DNA from: an uncultured Desulfobulbaceae bacterium
Lineage (GTDB): Bacteria > Desulfobacterota > Desulfobulbia > Desulfobulbales > Desulfocapsaceae
NCBI GenBank assembly: GCA_937910875.1
Contig: CALENA010000150.1
Coordinates: 1 to 64,000 of the forward strand
Direction: 5' to 3'
Length of the DNA: 64,000 bases
Position numbers and translations under genes: made by a program. This document shows positions 1 to 8,141 of the stretch, piece after piece. The notes under the pieces were generated by a model that was given only the letters and a program-made list of their open reading frames with translations, was not told the DNA's origin and did no database searches. The first letter of the stretch is position 1; the number at the start of each line of letters is the position of its first letter.

Positions 1-167
1 GTCGCCCCCCGCACGGGGGGCGTGGATTGAAACCAACTGACCGCAAGAATGTCTGTCGCCCCATGCGGGTCGCCCCCCGCACGGGGGGCGTGGATTGAAA
101 CAAGGCTGAAGCGAAACAAGAGCTGCTCGCCGTGGTCGCCCCCCGCACGGGGGGCGTGGATTGAAAC
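1..167 (+). CRISPR. Tail of a CRISPR array, type I-C-like repeat
   Basis: Three identical 33-bp repeats lie at 1-33, 69-101 and 135-167, separated by spacers of 35 bp (34-68) and 33 bp (102-134). Each repeat holds a C-run/G-run stem (CGCCCCCC / GGGGGGCG) and ends in ATTGAAAC, typical of subtype I-C repeats, so the array probably reads left to right and this is its distal end. The array is cut by the window edge; no cas gene is inside the window. No further repeat follows position 167. Confidence 0.95.
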
Positions 168-258
168 ACATTGGATACCCAAGAAGTTCTGCTGGTTGAT
201 TTTGTTGAAACTGGTGTTTTGTCAAAATCCTGCACCATCGCAGCCAGATTGAGAGAAT

Positions 259-1068
259 TTACGTTGACTTGGCTGGATCTGTTTCTCTTGAGATAATTTG
301 GCGCCCTTCAGATTTCGGCTGAGCTGTTTGAGGGTCTCGAGCCAGGGTCAAGATCACCTCGTTGGCGATCATCAGGCCGAAGATACCGGTGAGGGTGGGC
401 AGGCTGCCCAGGGTGTTGCGGGGTCTGCCCCGGTCGTGGCAGGGCGCGTCGGGTTCGGGGTGGACCGGGCCCTGGTAGGCGAAGTCAATTTCTTCCGTGG
501 AATAGACACAGCGGATGCCTCGTTCGATGCCGTTCTTTCTGAGCCGCTGACGCATGCGCCGGGCCAGGGGGCAGTTTTTGCTCTCCATCAGATCGCCGAT
601 CCGGATCTGGCCAGGGTCTGAGCGCAGGGCCGCCCCCATGGAAGAGATGACCGGGATTCCCCGGCGATGGGCCTCGGTCAGGAGTTGGACCTTGGGGCCC
701 AGTGAGTCGATGGCATCCACCAGGATTGTGGGCGCCGGGCTGAAAATCGTTGCCAGTGTCGCCTCATCGGCAAAGAGCTGGAGGGGCTCGACCCGGCACT
801 CTGGATTGATCGCCAGGACCCGTTCGGCCGCGACCTGGACCTTGGGGCGTCCCAGGGTGGTCTCCAGGGCCAGGATCTGGCGATTGATGTTCGAGGGTTG
901 GATGATGTCAAAGTCTACCAGACGCAGGGTGCCGATCCCGGCCCGGGCCAGGGCCTCGCAGCAATATCCTCCCACGGCCCCGAGGCCGACAATGGTGACC
1001 GAGGCCTGCTGAAGCCGGGCAAAGCCTTTATCGCCGAGATATGAGCGGATGCGCGAAAAGCGTGCCAT
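259..1068 (-). CDS. tcdA: tRNA threonylcarbamoyladenosine dehydratase (TcdA/CsdL)
   Basis: An E1-like, ThiF-fold ATP-dependent enzyme of 269 residues, the usual size of TcdA. This family cyclises t6A37 of ANN-decoding tRNAs. The N-terminal nucleotide-binding motif is GLGAVGGYCCEALARAG, followed by the acidic strand LVDFD and the conserved NRQ (SNINRQ). A C-terminal region carries GSLPTLTGIFGL, as in TcdA. I place the start at 1068 (MARFSRIR), preceded by AGGTG/GGGA, rather than at a further upstream in-frame ATG. The start overlaps the end of the TatD gene by about 40 bp, so the two are likely co-translated. Confidence 0.9.
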   Translation of the reverse strand: MARFSRIRSYLGDKGFARLQQASVTIVGLGAVGGYCCEALARAGIGTLRLVDFDIIQPSNINRQILALETTLGRPKVQVAAERVLAINPECRVEPLQLFADEATLATIFSPAPTILVDAIDSLGPKVQLLTEAHRRGIPVISSMGAALRSDPGQIRIGDLMESKNCPLARRMRQRLRKNGIERGIRCVYSTEEIDFAYQGPVHPEPDAPCHDRGRPRNTLGSLPTLTGIFGLMIANEVILTLARDPQTAQPKSEGRQIISRETDPAKST

Positions 1069-1819
1069 TGTCCCACACCTGTTGCCGGAATTGATCGTTG
1101 TCTGTACCCCGGATGGCCGCAACCAGGCGGTAGAGCCTGGGGATCAGGACCGGTTCATTGAGTGTTCCTTCTCCGGCCTCTGGGCAGAGGCTGCGGCGGA
1201 GCTGGTCCGGGCTGTCGGTCTCCAGGAGCAGCCGCTCGGCCGGGATGGCCCGGCAGCAGTTCCTCAGCCGGGGTTGTTCGGCCAGGCGGGCGCTGAAGGA
1301 GATATAGGCCCCTTGTTTCAGCAGGAGGTCCATGACCTCGGCTGAGCCGCCAAAGGAGTGGATCATCAGGGGGGGCAGTGTTGCCTTGACCCCCTTCAGG
1401 ATTTCCAGTAAACGGCCCCAGGCCTTCAGGCAGTGAATGGCCAGTGGCCGTCCCAGCTCCAGGGCCAGTTGCAGCTGCCTGACAAAGACCTGCTCCTGCC
1501 GGGCGAAATCAACCCCGCATTGGCGGTCAAGACCGATCTCTCCAATACCGACCTGGTGGTCTTTCAGCAGGTTGTACAGTTTTTCGTCCCAGTTTTCACT
1601 CACCCCTTCAGCCGCCCAGGGATGGATGCCCAGAAAGGGAATTACCTCTTGGTTGCCGGCTGCCAGGGCCAGGGTCTCGTCCCAGTCTTCCTCGCAGCTG
1701 CCGTTGCAGAAGAGTAATCCCACGCCCGCAGCCCGGGCACGTTCGATCACCAGTTTCTGCTGCCCCTGATAGCGTTTGTCCTGGAGATGGAGATGGCAGT
1801 CGATGAACGGTGCAGGCAT
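1028..1819 (-). CDS. TatD family metal-dependent hydrolase
   Basis: A 263-residue TIM-barrel amidohydrolase-type deoxyribonuclease. Metal-site motifs are visible in order: HLHL near the N terminus, GIHPW, GEIGLD, HC, MIHSF and LETDSP near the C terminus. Family members are 3'-5' exonucleases or DNases active in DNA repair; the substrate here cannot be assigned. The gene begins on the base after the stop of the ABC permease and overlaps tcdA downstream, consistent with a four-gene minus-strand operon of unrelated functions. Confidence 0.88.
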   Translation of the reverse strand: MPAPFIDCHLHLQDKRYQGQQKLVIERARAAGVGLLFCNGSCEEDWDETLALAAGNQEVIPFLGIHPWAAEGVSENWDEKLYNLLKDHQVGIGEIGLDRQCGVDFARQEQVFVRQLQLALELGRPLAIHCLKAWGRLLEILKGVKATLPPLMIHSFGGSAEVMDLLLKQGAYISFSARLAEQPRLRNCCRAIPAERLLLETDSPDQLRRSLCPEAGEGTLNEPVLIPRLYRLVAAIRGTDNDQFRQQVWDNGTLFAHPLISRR

Positions 1820-2863
1820 CTAATCGTTCCAGGAGAAGATCAGGGCGGCAATGGTCAGGAATATGATGGTAAAACCTGCCAGGGCCAGACACTCGACCTG
1901 GACCGCCATCAGGTCGGCACCCTCGCTCATGACCCGGCGAACCGCGTTCAGCAGGTGGGTCAGGGGAAAGAGCAGGGCGATTTTCTGAATCCAGACCGGC
2001 GAACCCTCCAGTGAGAACCAGACCTCGGAGAGAAACATCATGGGCCAGCTGATAAAGTTGAGCACCCCGCTGGTGAACTCTTCACTGGTCCCCCGGGCCG
2101 CCAGGACCAGTCCGATACTGCACAGGCTCAGGCCCCCCAGGAAGAAGAGGAAGAAGATCAGCAGGTAGCTGCCCTGGACCTGGAAATGGAAGATCAGGTC
2201 GGCCCCGAACCAGACAATGGTGGTGGTGAAAAGGAGGAGAAAGATCCGGGAGAGCATCTGGGCGCTCAGGTATTCCAGGGCCGTAAGCGGAGTGGCCTTG
2301 AGCCGTTTCAGGGTCCCGTTTTTGCGGTAGCGGACCACCACGTAGCCCACGCCCCAGAGGGCAGAAAACATCATGTTCATGGCCAGGATACCAGGGAAGA
2401 GCCAATCCAGGTAACGGCTCTGCTGTCCGTTGACCAGCTGGCGCAGGGGAAACTGATCAGCGGGGAGCAGGGCGGCCAGGAGCAGCTGCTCGGCCAGATA
2501 GCCGGTGGGCGACGAATCATTGATCCAGTAGCGGGGGCCCGGGGACGTGCGCTCGATAAGCAGATCGATCTTGTGGTGGCGTAGGCGCTCTTCGCCTCGT
2601 GCCTGATCAGAAAATTCGATGAACTCCAGATAGTTGCTCTCGAGAAATGTCTGGGGAATGGCCCCGGAGGTCTGTGCCTCAAGCAAAGGCACAGCCGGGA
2701 AGATTCCGACCTTGAAGGTCTGGTGGTCCCGATTACTGAAGATCAGGCCAAAGCCGAGAATGATCAGAAAGGGGAAGGCGAAATTCCAGCCAAAGGCGGC
2801 GCGATCGCGAAAAAATTCATGATTCCGGGCCTGAAACATGGCCCACATCCGTTTGAAGTTCAT
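1820..2863 (-). CDS. ABC-2 type transporter permease
   Basis: A 347-residue inner-membrane permease of the ABC-2 family. An N-terminal membrane segment (FAFPFLIILGFGLIF) precedes a large extracytoplasmic domain, then about five hydrophobic segments in the C-terminal half (for example MNMMFSALWGVGYVVV and YLLIFFLFFLGGLSL). This is the layout of one-subunit ABC-2 exporters such as NatB or DrrB. It starts 4 bp after the ATPase stop with a GAGG ribosome site, so both form one exporter. The substrate is unknown. Confidence 0.88.
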   Translation of the reverse strand: MNFKRMWAMFQARNHEFFRDRAAFGWNFAFPFLIILGFGLIFSNRDHQTFKVGIFPAVPLLEAQTSGAIPQTFLESNYLEFIEFSDQARGEERLRHHKIDLLIERTSPGPRYWINDSSPTGYLAEQLLLAALLPADQFPLRQLVNGQQSRYLDWLFPGILAMNMMFSALWGVGYVVVRYRKNGTLKRLKATPLTALEYLSAQMLSRIFLLLFTTTIVWFGADLIFHFQVQGSYLLIFFLFFLGGLSLCSIGLVLAARGTSEEFTSGVLNFISWPMMFLSEVWFSLEGSPVWIQKIALLFPLTHLLNAVRRVMSEGADLMAVQVECLALAGFTIIFLTIAALIFSWND

Positions 2864-2867
2864 GGCC

Positions 2868-3752
2868 TCAGTCTCGCAGTTTACGGCCGGTCAGGGCCAG
2901 GAAGACGTCTTCCAGGTTGGGGCTGTGGATGCTCATCTCACTCAGGTCCACATCCAGGTCGAGCAGGGTGTTCATGGCCTCATGCAATTCATTGACTTCG
3001 AGGATGACGCTGCTGTTGCGGGTGGTCCAGGGGAAGGGCAGGCGGTCCAGGTCCAGGTGCAGCGCGGAGGTGGGCAGGCGAATGGAGCTGCCGTGACAAT
3101 GGGTCTTGATCAGGCTGCTCGGGGTGTCCCAGGCAATGATCTTGCCCTGGTCCATGATCGCGATCTCATCGCAGAGATACTCGGCCTCTTCCATGGAGTG
3201 AGTGGTCAGGATAATGGTCTTTCCTTCCTTTTTGATCTGCTGGACAATTTCCCAGAGGTTACGGCGTGACTGGGGGTCAAGACCGGTGGAGGGCTCGTCA
3301 AGGAAGATCAGCTGCGGTCGGTTGATCAGGGCCAGGGCCAGCATCAAACGCTGGAGCTGGCCGCCGGAGAGCTGGTTGTTACGCCTGGCAAGCAGGGATT
3401 CGAGTTCGCAGCGGCTGATCAGGGTGGTGAGCTGCTCCGGTTTCTGATAGAGGCGGTGAAATGAGTCCAGGGTCTCAGCCACAGTGAGAAAGTTGAGGAG
3501 CGAGGTGTGCTGGAACTGGATGCCGATCTCCTCACGGAAGGAGAGGCTGCGGGGTTGGCCCTGGTAAAGGATCTCACCGCTGTCCGGGAGGATGATGTCT
3601 TCAACGATCTCGAGCGTTGTGGTCTTGCCCGCGCCGTTGGGGCCGAGCAGGCCGAAGCAGATGCCCTCGCGGACGGCGAACGAGACCCCATCTACGGCAG
3701 GCTCCCTCTTGAATTTTTTATGGAGCGCAATGATTTCAAGGATAGGTTTCAT
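2868..3752 (-). CDS. ABC-2 exporter ATP-binding protein
   Basis: A 294-residue ATPase partner of the permease at 1820-2863. Walker A is GPNGAGKTT, the signature is LSGGQLQRL, Walker B ends in LIFLDEPSTGLD, and the H-loop follows in TTHSMEEAE. The C-terminal extension ends with NLEDVFLALTGR, typical of the CcmA/NatA/DrrA group of multidrug or lipid exporters. I chose the start at 3752 (MKPILEI) because it aligns with the family; the open frame extends 25 codons upstream but encodes no family sequence. The start lacks a strong Shine-Dalgarno sequence. Confidence 0.88.
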   Translation of the reverse strand: MKPILEIIALHKKFKREPAVDGVSFAVREGICFGLLGPNGAGKTTTLEIVEDIILPDSGEILYQGQPRSLSFREEIGIQFQHTSLLNFLTVAETLDSFHRLYQKPEQLTTLISRCELESLLARRNNQLSGGQLQRLMLALALINRPQLIFLDEPSTGLDPQSRRNLWEIVQQIKKEGKTIILTTHSMEEAEYLCDEIAIMDQGKIIAWDTPSSLIKTHCHGSSIRLPTSALHLDLDRLPFPWTTRNSSVILEVNELHEAMNTLLDLDVDLSEMSIHSPNLEDVFLALTGRKLRD

Positions 3753-3805
3753 GGCTTTTTCTATACCACGAAGCGTAAGCCAGGGCAAAAAAGAAAAAAT
3801 TAATA

Positions 3806-3834
3806 TTGACTTGGCAATCTTTACCACCTATTAT
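3806..3834 (+). promoter_or_regulatory. Sigma70-type promoter of the redox-stress regulator
   Basis: TTGACT at 3806-3811 and TATTAT at 3829-3834 are separated by 17 bp, close to the sigma70 consensus. The promoter lies 31 bp before the regulator start and immediately precedes a Fur-type palindrome. Confidence 0.7.
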
Positions 3835-3850
3835 TGGTAATAATTATCAA
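3834..3850. promoter_or_regulatory. Fur/PerR-type operator palindrome
   Basis: The 17-bp sequence TTGGTAATAATTATCAA is a palindrome with one mismatched pair around a central A. It resembles the GATAAT-N-ATTATC core used by Fur-family repressors. It begins at the last base of the -10 box and would cover the transcription start, which fits autorepression by the adjacent PerR-like protein. Its recognition by that protein is inferred. Confidence 0.65.
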
Positions 3851-3864
3851 TTAAGGAGATGACC

Positions 3865-4494
3865 ATGCGGATGACAAATCAGCGGCTGATGATTCTTGAT
3901 GTTTTGCAGACCAGCAAGATCCATTTGACTGCCGATGAGGTTTATGAGCGGGTGCGGCGAGTCATGCCGCGGATCAGCCTGGGTACGGTCTACCGGAACC
4001 TTGATTTTCTGGCCGAGGCCGGTTTGATCTCCAAGCTTGACGTCAGCGGTCGCCAGAAGTGTTTTGAGGCCGAGGTCGGTGAGCATGAACACGTGGTCTG
4101 TGTTCGTTGTCGTCGGGTGGACAATCTGAATCTGGAGCAAAAAAAAAGAGATTACTCTTCTCATGAGATAATAGATGGGTATACTATAACAGGGTGCAGA
4201 GTTGAATTCTCAGGTCTCTGTCCCAGGTGTCAGCAATTAGAAAAGCAAGGAGAAACAGTTATGGGATGCGGATGTGGATGTAAGTCATCAGGATTAAACG
4301 AAGAGCAGAAAAAGGTTCTTGGCGCTATGGCCAGCTGTGCTGCCCCCTGCGGCAGCAAGGATATTGCCGCAGCCACGGGGCTGGAGAGCAAGACGGTCAG
4401 TGCCCAGATCTCCGCGCTCAAAAAAAACGGTTATGTGGACAGTCCGGTTCGCTGCAAGTATCAGATCACAGAGGTCGGTCGCAAGGCCCTTTGA
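3865..4494 (+). CDS. PerR/Fur-family regulator fused in frame to a C-terminal winged-helix-like domain
   Basis: A 209-residue protein in two parts. Residues 1-130 are a Fur-family repressor: the winged helix (TADEVYERV...ISLGTVYRNLDFLAEAG) precedes the dimer/metal domain with EHEHVVC and structural zinc pairs CVRC and CPRC. A typical Fur or PerR would end here. Instead the frame runs on through an internal ATG at 4261 into a Cys-rich stretch (MGCGCGCKSSG) and a helix-turn-helix-like domain (KDIAAATGLESKTVSAQISALKK). The start at 3865 has AAGGAG six bases upstream; ATG 3859 is too close to it. Position ahead of rubrerythrin suggests peroxide or iron sensing. Confidence 0.8.
   Translation: MRMTNQRLMILDVLQTSKIHLTADEVYERVRRVMPRISLGTVYRNLDFLAEAGLISKLDVSGRQKCFEAEVGEHEHVVCVRCRRVDNLNLEQKKRDYSSHEIIDGYTITGCRVEFSGLCPRCQQLEKQGETVMGCGCGCKSSGLNEEQKKVLGAMASCAAPCGSKDIAAATGLESKTVSAQISALKKNGYVDSPVRCKYQITEVGRKAL
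4261..4494 (+). CDS. Possible separate 77-aa Cys-rich HTH protein from an internal start
   Basis: The second half of the regulator frame has its own start signal: AAGGAG at 4247-4252 lies eight bases before ATG 4261. Translation from here gives a small winged-helix-like protein with an N-terminal CGCGC cluster plus Cys residues in ASCAAPCGS, suggesting metal or redox sensing. No stop codon separates it from the Fur part, so full-length and short forms might both be made. Production of the short form is an inference from the ribosome site. Confidence 0.5.
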   Translation: MGCGCGCKSSGLNEEQKKVLGAMASCAAPCGSKDIAAATGLESKTVSAQISALKKNGYVDSPVRCKYQITEVGRKAL

Positions 4495-4699
4495 TGGCGC
4501 GGTGACAACCCGGATCAAGGCGGTAGGCGAAGTGTGCATTCTGCCTCGAGTTGTAACTGTCCGGGGCAGGACTGCAGATGTGTCAAAGAGGCCTTTGCGT
4601 GAAAGTCATGCATTGGGGGCCCGAAGACAACGGCTCTGTTGTGCTGCGCTGGACAGATGCGGGAAATGAATATTTTAAACTGAAGGGAGTATTGAGATC

Positions 4700-5275
4700 A
4701 TGGTGTCAATTAAGGGGACTCAAACCGAAAAGAATCTTCTCATTGCCTTTGCTGGTGAGTCACAGGCGCGGAATCGCTATGTGTATTTTGCCAAACAGGC
4801 CATCAAGGACGGGTATGTGCAGATCGCAGCCATTTTTGAGCGGACTGCCGCTCAGGAGCAGGTTCATGCCAAGGCCCTGTTCAAATTTCTCGAGGGTGGC
4901 GATGTCCTGATTACCGCTGCCTATCCGGCAGGGACGATCGGCACGACCTTGGAAAATCTCCAGGCCGCAGCGGCCGGTGAACGGCATGAGCATGAATTCA
5001 TGTATCCCGAGTTTGCCGAGATGGCTCAGGTGGAAGGCTTTCCGTCTATAGCTGCGACCATGCGTGCCATTGCCGTGGCCGAAAAGCAGCATGATCGGAC
5101 CTACAGCGCCTTTATCGAGAATATCAGGAAGGAGAGGATCTTCAAGACTGAAAGCGTGGCGAGCTGGTACTGCTCCAAGTGCGGGTATCGGCATGAAGGC
5201 CATGCGGCGCCGGAAAAATGTCCGGCCTGTGCCCATTCATATAATTATTATGAGTTGCTGGCGGAAAACTGGTAA
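4700..5275 (+). CDS. rbr: Rubrerythrin (NADH peroxidase-type)
   Basis: A 191-residue rubrerythrin. The N-terminal four-helix diiron domain has the ligand patterns GESQARNRY, AAQEQVHAK, ERHEHEFMYPEF and AVAEKQHD. The C-terminal rubredoxin domain has CSKCGY and CPAC around an FeS4 site. It reduces hydrogen peroxide in the cytoplasm using electrons from rubredoxin. AAGGGAG precedes the start. It follows the PerR-like regulator by about 200 bp, the common perR-rbr arrangement of sulfate reducers. Confidence 0.95.
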   Translation: MVSIKGTQTEKNLLIAFAGESQARNRYVYFAKQAIKDGYVQIAAIFERTAAQEQVHAKALFKFLEGGDVLITAAYPAGTIGTTLENLQAAAAGERHEHEFMYPEFAEMAQVEGFPSIAATMRAIAVAEKQHDRTYSAFIENIRKERIFKTESVASWYCSKCGYRHEGHAAPEKCPACAHSYNYYELLAENW

Positions 5276-5285
5276 GAAGTGAGCC

Positions 5286-5361
5286 TTTTGCAGGATGAAG
5301 ATTTTCGTTCGGTATCAATCCATGTGAAAAAAATTTATCCCAGGGCATCTGATTGATATCC
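5286..5361 (+). repeat. Repeat family 2, copy A
   Basis: About 76 bp of intergenic DNA between rbr and the desulfoferrodoxin gene that recurs at 13572-13646. The shared core includes GATGAAGATTTTCGTTC, a TGTGAAAAA-run-TTTATC segment and CAGG...TGATTGATAT. No coding potential is conserved between the two copies. Confidence 0.75.
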
Positions 5362-5515
5362 CAAAGGATAAAATTTTGAGTATAGAGCAGAGATTGAGCG
5401 AAAAGATCAGTATGCAAGAGGCGCCAGAGACCGCGGTATTTGTTTGTGGATTCAGGGGCAGGGGGGCCTGTTTTTCCTGAAGCATGTTAATTGATCAAAA
5501 CCAGGAGGATGAATA

Positions 5516-5890
5516 ATGGCAAAGATGCTTGGTGTCTATAAATGTGAGATCTGTGGAAATGTGGTGGAAGTGGTCCATGCCGGTGGCGGCGATCTCAGCT
5601 GTTGCGGGGCGCCCATGGTCGAACTTGTTGAGAATACCGTGGATGCGGCCAAGGAAAAACATGTGCCGGTAATCACTCCGGTTGATGGCGGCTATAAGGT
5701 CGTTCTCGGCACTGTGGCCCATCCCATGGATGCGAAGCACTATATCGAGTGGATTGAACTGATTGCCGGGAATACCTGTTATCGTGAATTCTTGAAGCCC
5801 GGCGACGCTCCGCAGGCCGTCTTTGCCATTGATGCCGAAGATGTGACGGCCCGGGCGCACTGTAATCTGCATGGTCTGTGGAAGGCCTGA
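5516..5890 (+). CDS. dfx: Desulfoferrodoxin (superoxide reductase, two-iron-centre class)
   Basis: A 124-residue cytoplasmic superoxide reductase. The N-terminal desulforedoxin domain holds four Cys in [10 protein letters not shown] and LSCCGAPM (centre I). The catalytic domain has the centre II ligands: His in EKHVPVI, two His in [15 protein letters not shown], and Cys plus His in the C-terminal HCNLHGLWK. The Glu of the EKHVP loop is present. It reduces superoxide to peroxide, which rubrerythrin then removes. AGGAGG precedes the start. Confidence 0.95.
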   Translation: MAKMLGVYKCEICGNVVEVVHAGGGDLSCCGAPMVELVENTVDAAKEKHVPVITPVDGGYKVVLGTVAHPMDAKHYIEWIELIAGNTCYREFLKPGDAPQAVFAIDAEDVTARAHCNLHGLWKA

Positions 5891-6050
5891 GTTGACGCGG
5901 CGCCGGCTGTCAACGTCTGATGGATTCGTGGCAATTGCCGGGAGGCTGCTCAGTAGGGATTTAGGGACATGCGCCATGACGAAGTGAATCTGAGTGGTTA
6001 TGGTGCCATTCATTATGCGTTAATCTTATTGATTTTATGGAGAGATTTGG

Positions 6051-6209
6051 ATGAAAAAATATCGTTGTGATATCTGTGGCTATGTCTATGATCCTGAGGT
6101 CGGTGATCCTGCGGCTGGTGTCGAGCCAGGGACCGACTTTGACAGCCTGCCCGATGATTGGGAGTGCCCGATCTGCGGGGCGGGCAAGGACGATTTCAGC
6201 GAAGTCTGA
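6051..6209 (+). CDS. Rubredoxin
   Basis: A 52-residue protein with the two FeS4 motifs CDICGYVYD and [11 protein letters not shown] and the conserved DDWECP. Small electron carrier, here placed between desulfoferrodoxin and the flavodiiron protein, its usual electron donor context in sulfate reducers. AGAG (6041-6044) before the start provides a modest ribosome site. Confidence 0.93.
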   Translation: MKKYRCDICGYVYDPEVGDPAAGVEPGTDFDSLPDDWECPICGAGKDDFSEV

Positions 6210-6215
6210 TGGGTT

Positions 6216-6256
6216 TGGCCGGTCCCCTGGAAACCCTTGGGGCCGGCCATTTTTTT
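6216..6256 (+). terminator. Rho-independent terminator after rubredoxin
   Basis: A GC-rich stem of TGGCCGGTCCCC (6216-6227) with GGGGCCGGCCA (6239-6249) is followed by seven T residues. It begins seven bases after the rubredoxin stop and would separate it from the flavodiiron gene, whose start is 58 bp further on. Confidence 0.8.
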
Positions 6257-6313
6257 ATGAGGGGGTCGTGTGCCCTCTGTCGGGTATGAGAGAAAGAGCA
6301 GGAGGAAAGGACG

Positions 6314-7510
6314 TTGAATCCGATTAAATTGACTGACAAAATTTACTGGGTGGGGGCTGTTGACTGGGATGTCCGTGATTTTCATGGCTATTCCACAAAT
6401 CGAGGAACCACATATAACGCCTATCTGATCATGGATGAGAAGATCACCCTGATTGATACGGTCAAGAGTTCCATGAAGGCGGATCTGATCAGCCGGATCA
6501 GTGAGATCGTTGATCCCAAGAAGATCGATTATATTGTGGTCAATCATGTGGAGATGGATCATTCCGGTTCTCTGCCGGATATGATCGACCTGATCCAGCC
6601 TGAAAAAATCATCTGCTCAAAGATGGGCGAGAAGGCCCTGCGTCAGCATTTTCATCGGGATGACTGGCCCTATCAGATCGCGGTTCCAGGTGAGGACATC
6701 AGCCTGGGCAGCAAGACCCTCTCCTTTCTTGAGACCAGGATGCTGCACTGGCCCGATTCCATGTTCACCTATGTGGTTGAGGACAAGATCCTCTTTTCCA
6801 GTGATGCCTTTGGCATGCACCTGGCCACCAGCGAGCGCTTTGATGACGAGATCAGTCAGGCCGTGCTCATGGACGAAATGACCAAGTATTACGCCAATAT
6901 CCTGACATTGTACTCGCCTCTGGTCAGGAAATTGATTGCCAAGGTTCAGGAGATCGGCCTGGAAATCAAGATGATAGCCCCTGATCACGGGGTGGTGTGG
7001 CGCTCGAATCCGATGATGGCCATCGAGGCCTATGACCGCTGGAGTCGTAATGAGGGAAAGGGGAATGCCCTGATCATCTACGACACCATGTGGCATTCCA
7101 CCGAAAAGATGGCCAAAGAGGTGGCTGCCGGACTCCAGGATGAGGGCGTTTCGGTCAAGCTCCTGAATCTGCGGTATTGCCATCGCAGTGATGTGATGAG
7201 CGATGTCCTGGATGCCAGTGCTATTGTGCTCGGCTGTTCGACCCTGAACAATGGTCTTCTGCCGAGAATGGCCGGTTTTCTCATGTATATGCGCGGTCTG
7301 CGGCCCACCAACAAGATTGGCGCTGCCTTTGGTTCCTTTGGCTGGTCAGGTGAGGCGGTCAAACTGTTGAACGGGGCCATGGAGGAAATGAAGTTCGAGG
7401 TGGTGGATGAGGGGCTCAGGGTCAAGTATGTCCCTGAAAAGAGCGATCTCGGGGCCTGTGTCGAACTGGGCCGCAAGGTGGGCCAGGCCCTGAAGGCAAA
7501 CAGGGGCTGA
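6314..7510 (+). CDS. Flavodiiron protein, rubredoxin:oxygen oxidoreductase (FprA/Roo)
   Basis: A 398-residue type A flavodiiron protein. The N-terminal metallo-beta-lactamase domain carries the diiron motif HVEMDHSG and downstream ligands (SSDAFGMHLA, APDHGVVWR); the C-terminal flavodoxin domain begins LIIYDTMWHSTEKMA and contains GCSTLNNGLLP for FMN. It reduces O2 (or NO) to water with rubredoxin electrons in the cytoplasm. The start is a TTG at 6314, supported by AGGAGG and by alignment with family N termini (IYWVGAVDW). Confidence 0.95.
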   Translation: MNPIKLTDKIYWVGAVDWDVRDFHGYSTNRGTTYNAYLIMDEKITLIDTVKSSMKADLISRISEIVDPKKIDYIVVNHVEMDHSGSLPDMIDLIQPEKIICSKMGEKALRQHFHRDDWPYQIAVPGEDISLGSKTLSFLETRMLHWPDSMFTYVVEDKILFSSDAFGMHLATSERFDDEISQAVLMDEMTKYYANILTLYSPLVRKLIAKVQEIGLEIKMIAPDHGVVWRSNPMMAIEAYDRWSRNEGKGNALIIYDTMWHSTEKMAKEVAAGLQDEGVSVKLLNLRYCHRSDVMSDVLDASAIVLGCSTLNNGLLPRMAGFLMYMRGLRPTNKIGAAFGSFGWSGEAVKLLNGAMEEMKFEVVDEGLRVKYVPEKSDLGACVELGRKVGQALKANRG

Positions 7511-7607
7511 AGCCGCTTGCGTGTGGGTGGCAGGCCTTTATTGCGGGAAGAGGCAGATGTGTTTGGTCTGGTCTGTTTTCCGCTGATTTTTTGACCAGAG
7601 GAGTGTA

Positions 7608-7931
7608 ATGAAGATTCATATCGATAAAAATGTTGTTGAGTTTCTGCCGGAAACAGAGCAGGAAACGGCCTCGCTTGAGACCCTGTGGCGGGTGGTGGTT
7701 GATTGTGCCCATGAAAACAAGCGGTTGACGGCCATTGGTGAATATATCCCCATGAAGGAGAATCTGGCCCGGTTTGTTATTGAAGGTGTGGCCGGAGCGA
7801 CCACCTACAGCGCTGATCAGGCCGTGGAGGAGTGCACGGTGATCTGCAGCACCTGTAACAAGTACATGCAACTCAAAGGCGGCGATGCGATTCCCCTCTG
7901 TTGTGGACGGGTCATGGAGACTGCCGATTGA
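7608..7931 (+). CDS. Small Cys-rich protein of unknown function in the oxygen-defence island
   Basis: A 107-residue protein I do not recognise as a named family. The first 70 residues look globular; the C-terminal part has CTVICSTCNKYM and then LCCGRVM, a four-or-five Cys arrangement reminiscent of desulforedoxin or zinc-ribbon metal sites. GAGG precedes the ATG. Co-direction with the flavodiiron gene (about 100 bp gap) suggests a redox or metal-binding role, but that is context only. Confidence 0.7.
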   Translation: MKIHIDKNVVEFLPETEQETASLETLWRVVVDCAHENKRLTAIGEYIPMKENLARFVIEGVAGATTYSADQAVEECTVICSTCNKYMQLKGGDAIPLCCGRVMETAD

Positions 7932-7943
7932 TCTGTTGTTTAT

Positions 7944-8035
7944 CCGAAAGTTCATCTGAGACCATCACTGGCCATGCCGGAGGAATGAACGTTCATGGTT
8001 AGTTGTGGCTGGCCGTTCTGGTCCAGCCATACTGG
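7944..8035 (+). repeat. Dispersed two-hairpin element, copy 1
   Basis: 92-bp element between the small Cys-rich gene and the P-type ATPase. Module 1 is bounded by GAAAGTTC and GAACGTTC and contains CTGGCCATGCC; module 2 is TGGCTGG...CCAGCCA. It lies just before the terminator at 8051. Confidence 0.9.
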
Positions 8036-8050
8036 TTTATTGATTTGAGA

Positions 8051-8084
8051 AGCCTGTCGGTGTCTGCCGACGGGCTTTTTTTTT
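8051..8084 (+). terminator. Rho-independent terminator
   Basis: AGCCTGTCGG and CCGACGGGCT form a ten-base stem with one mismatch around TGTCTG, followed by a run of nine to ten T. It terminates transcription from the redox island before the ATPase gene. Confidence 0.88.
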
Positions 8085-8141
8085 GTCCGACTCTTGTGGA
8101 GTGAGGCGCTCTGGTCATATAATCAGGCAGGAGGAATAATA

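Noticed and set aside
168-240. Possible fourth, degenerate CRISPR repeat (TTGAAAC near 207)
   Set aside because: Only seven bases match and they are out of phase with the 66-68 bp repeat period.
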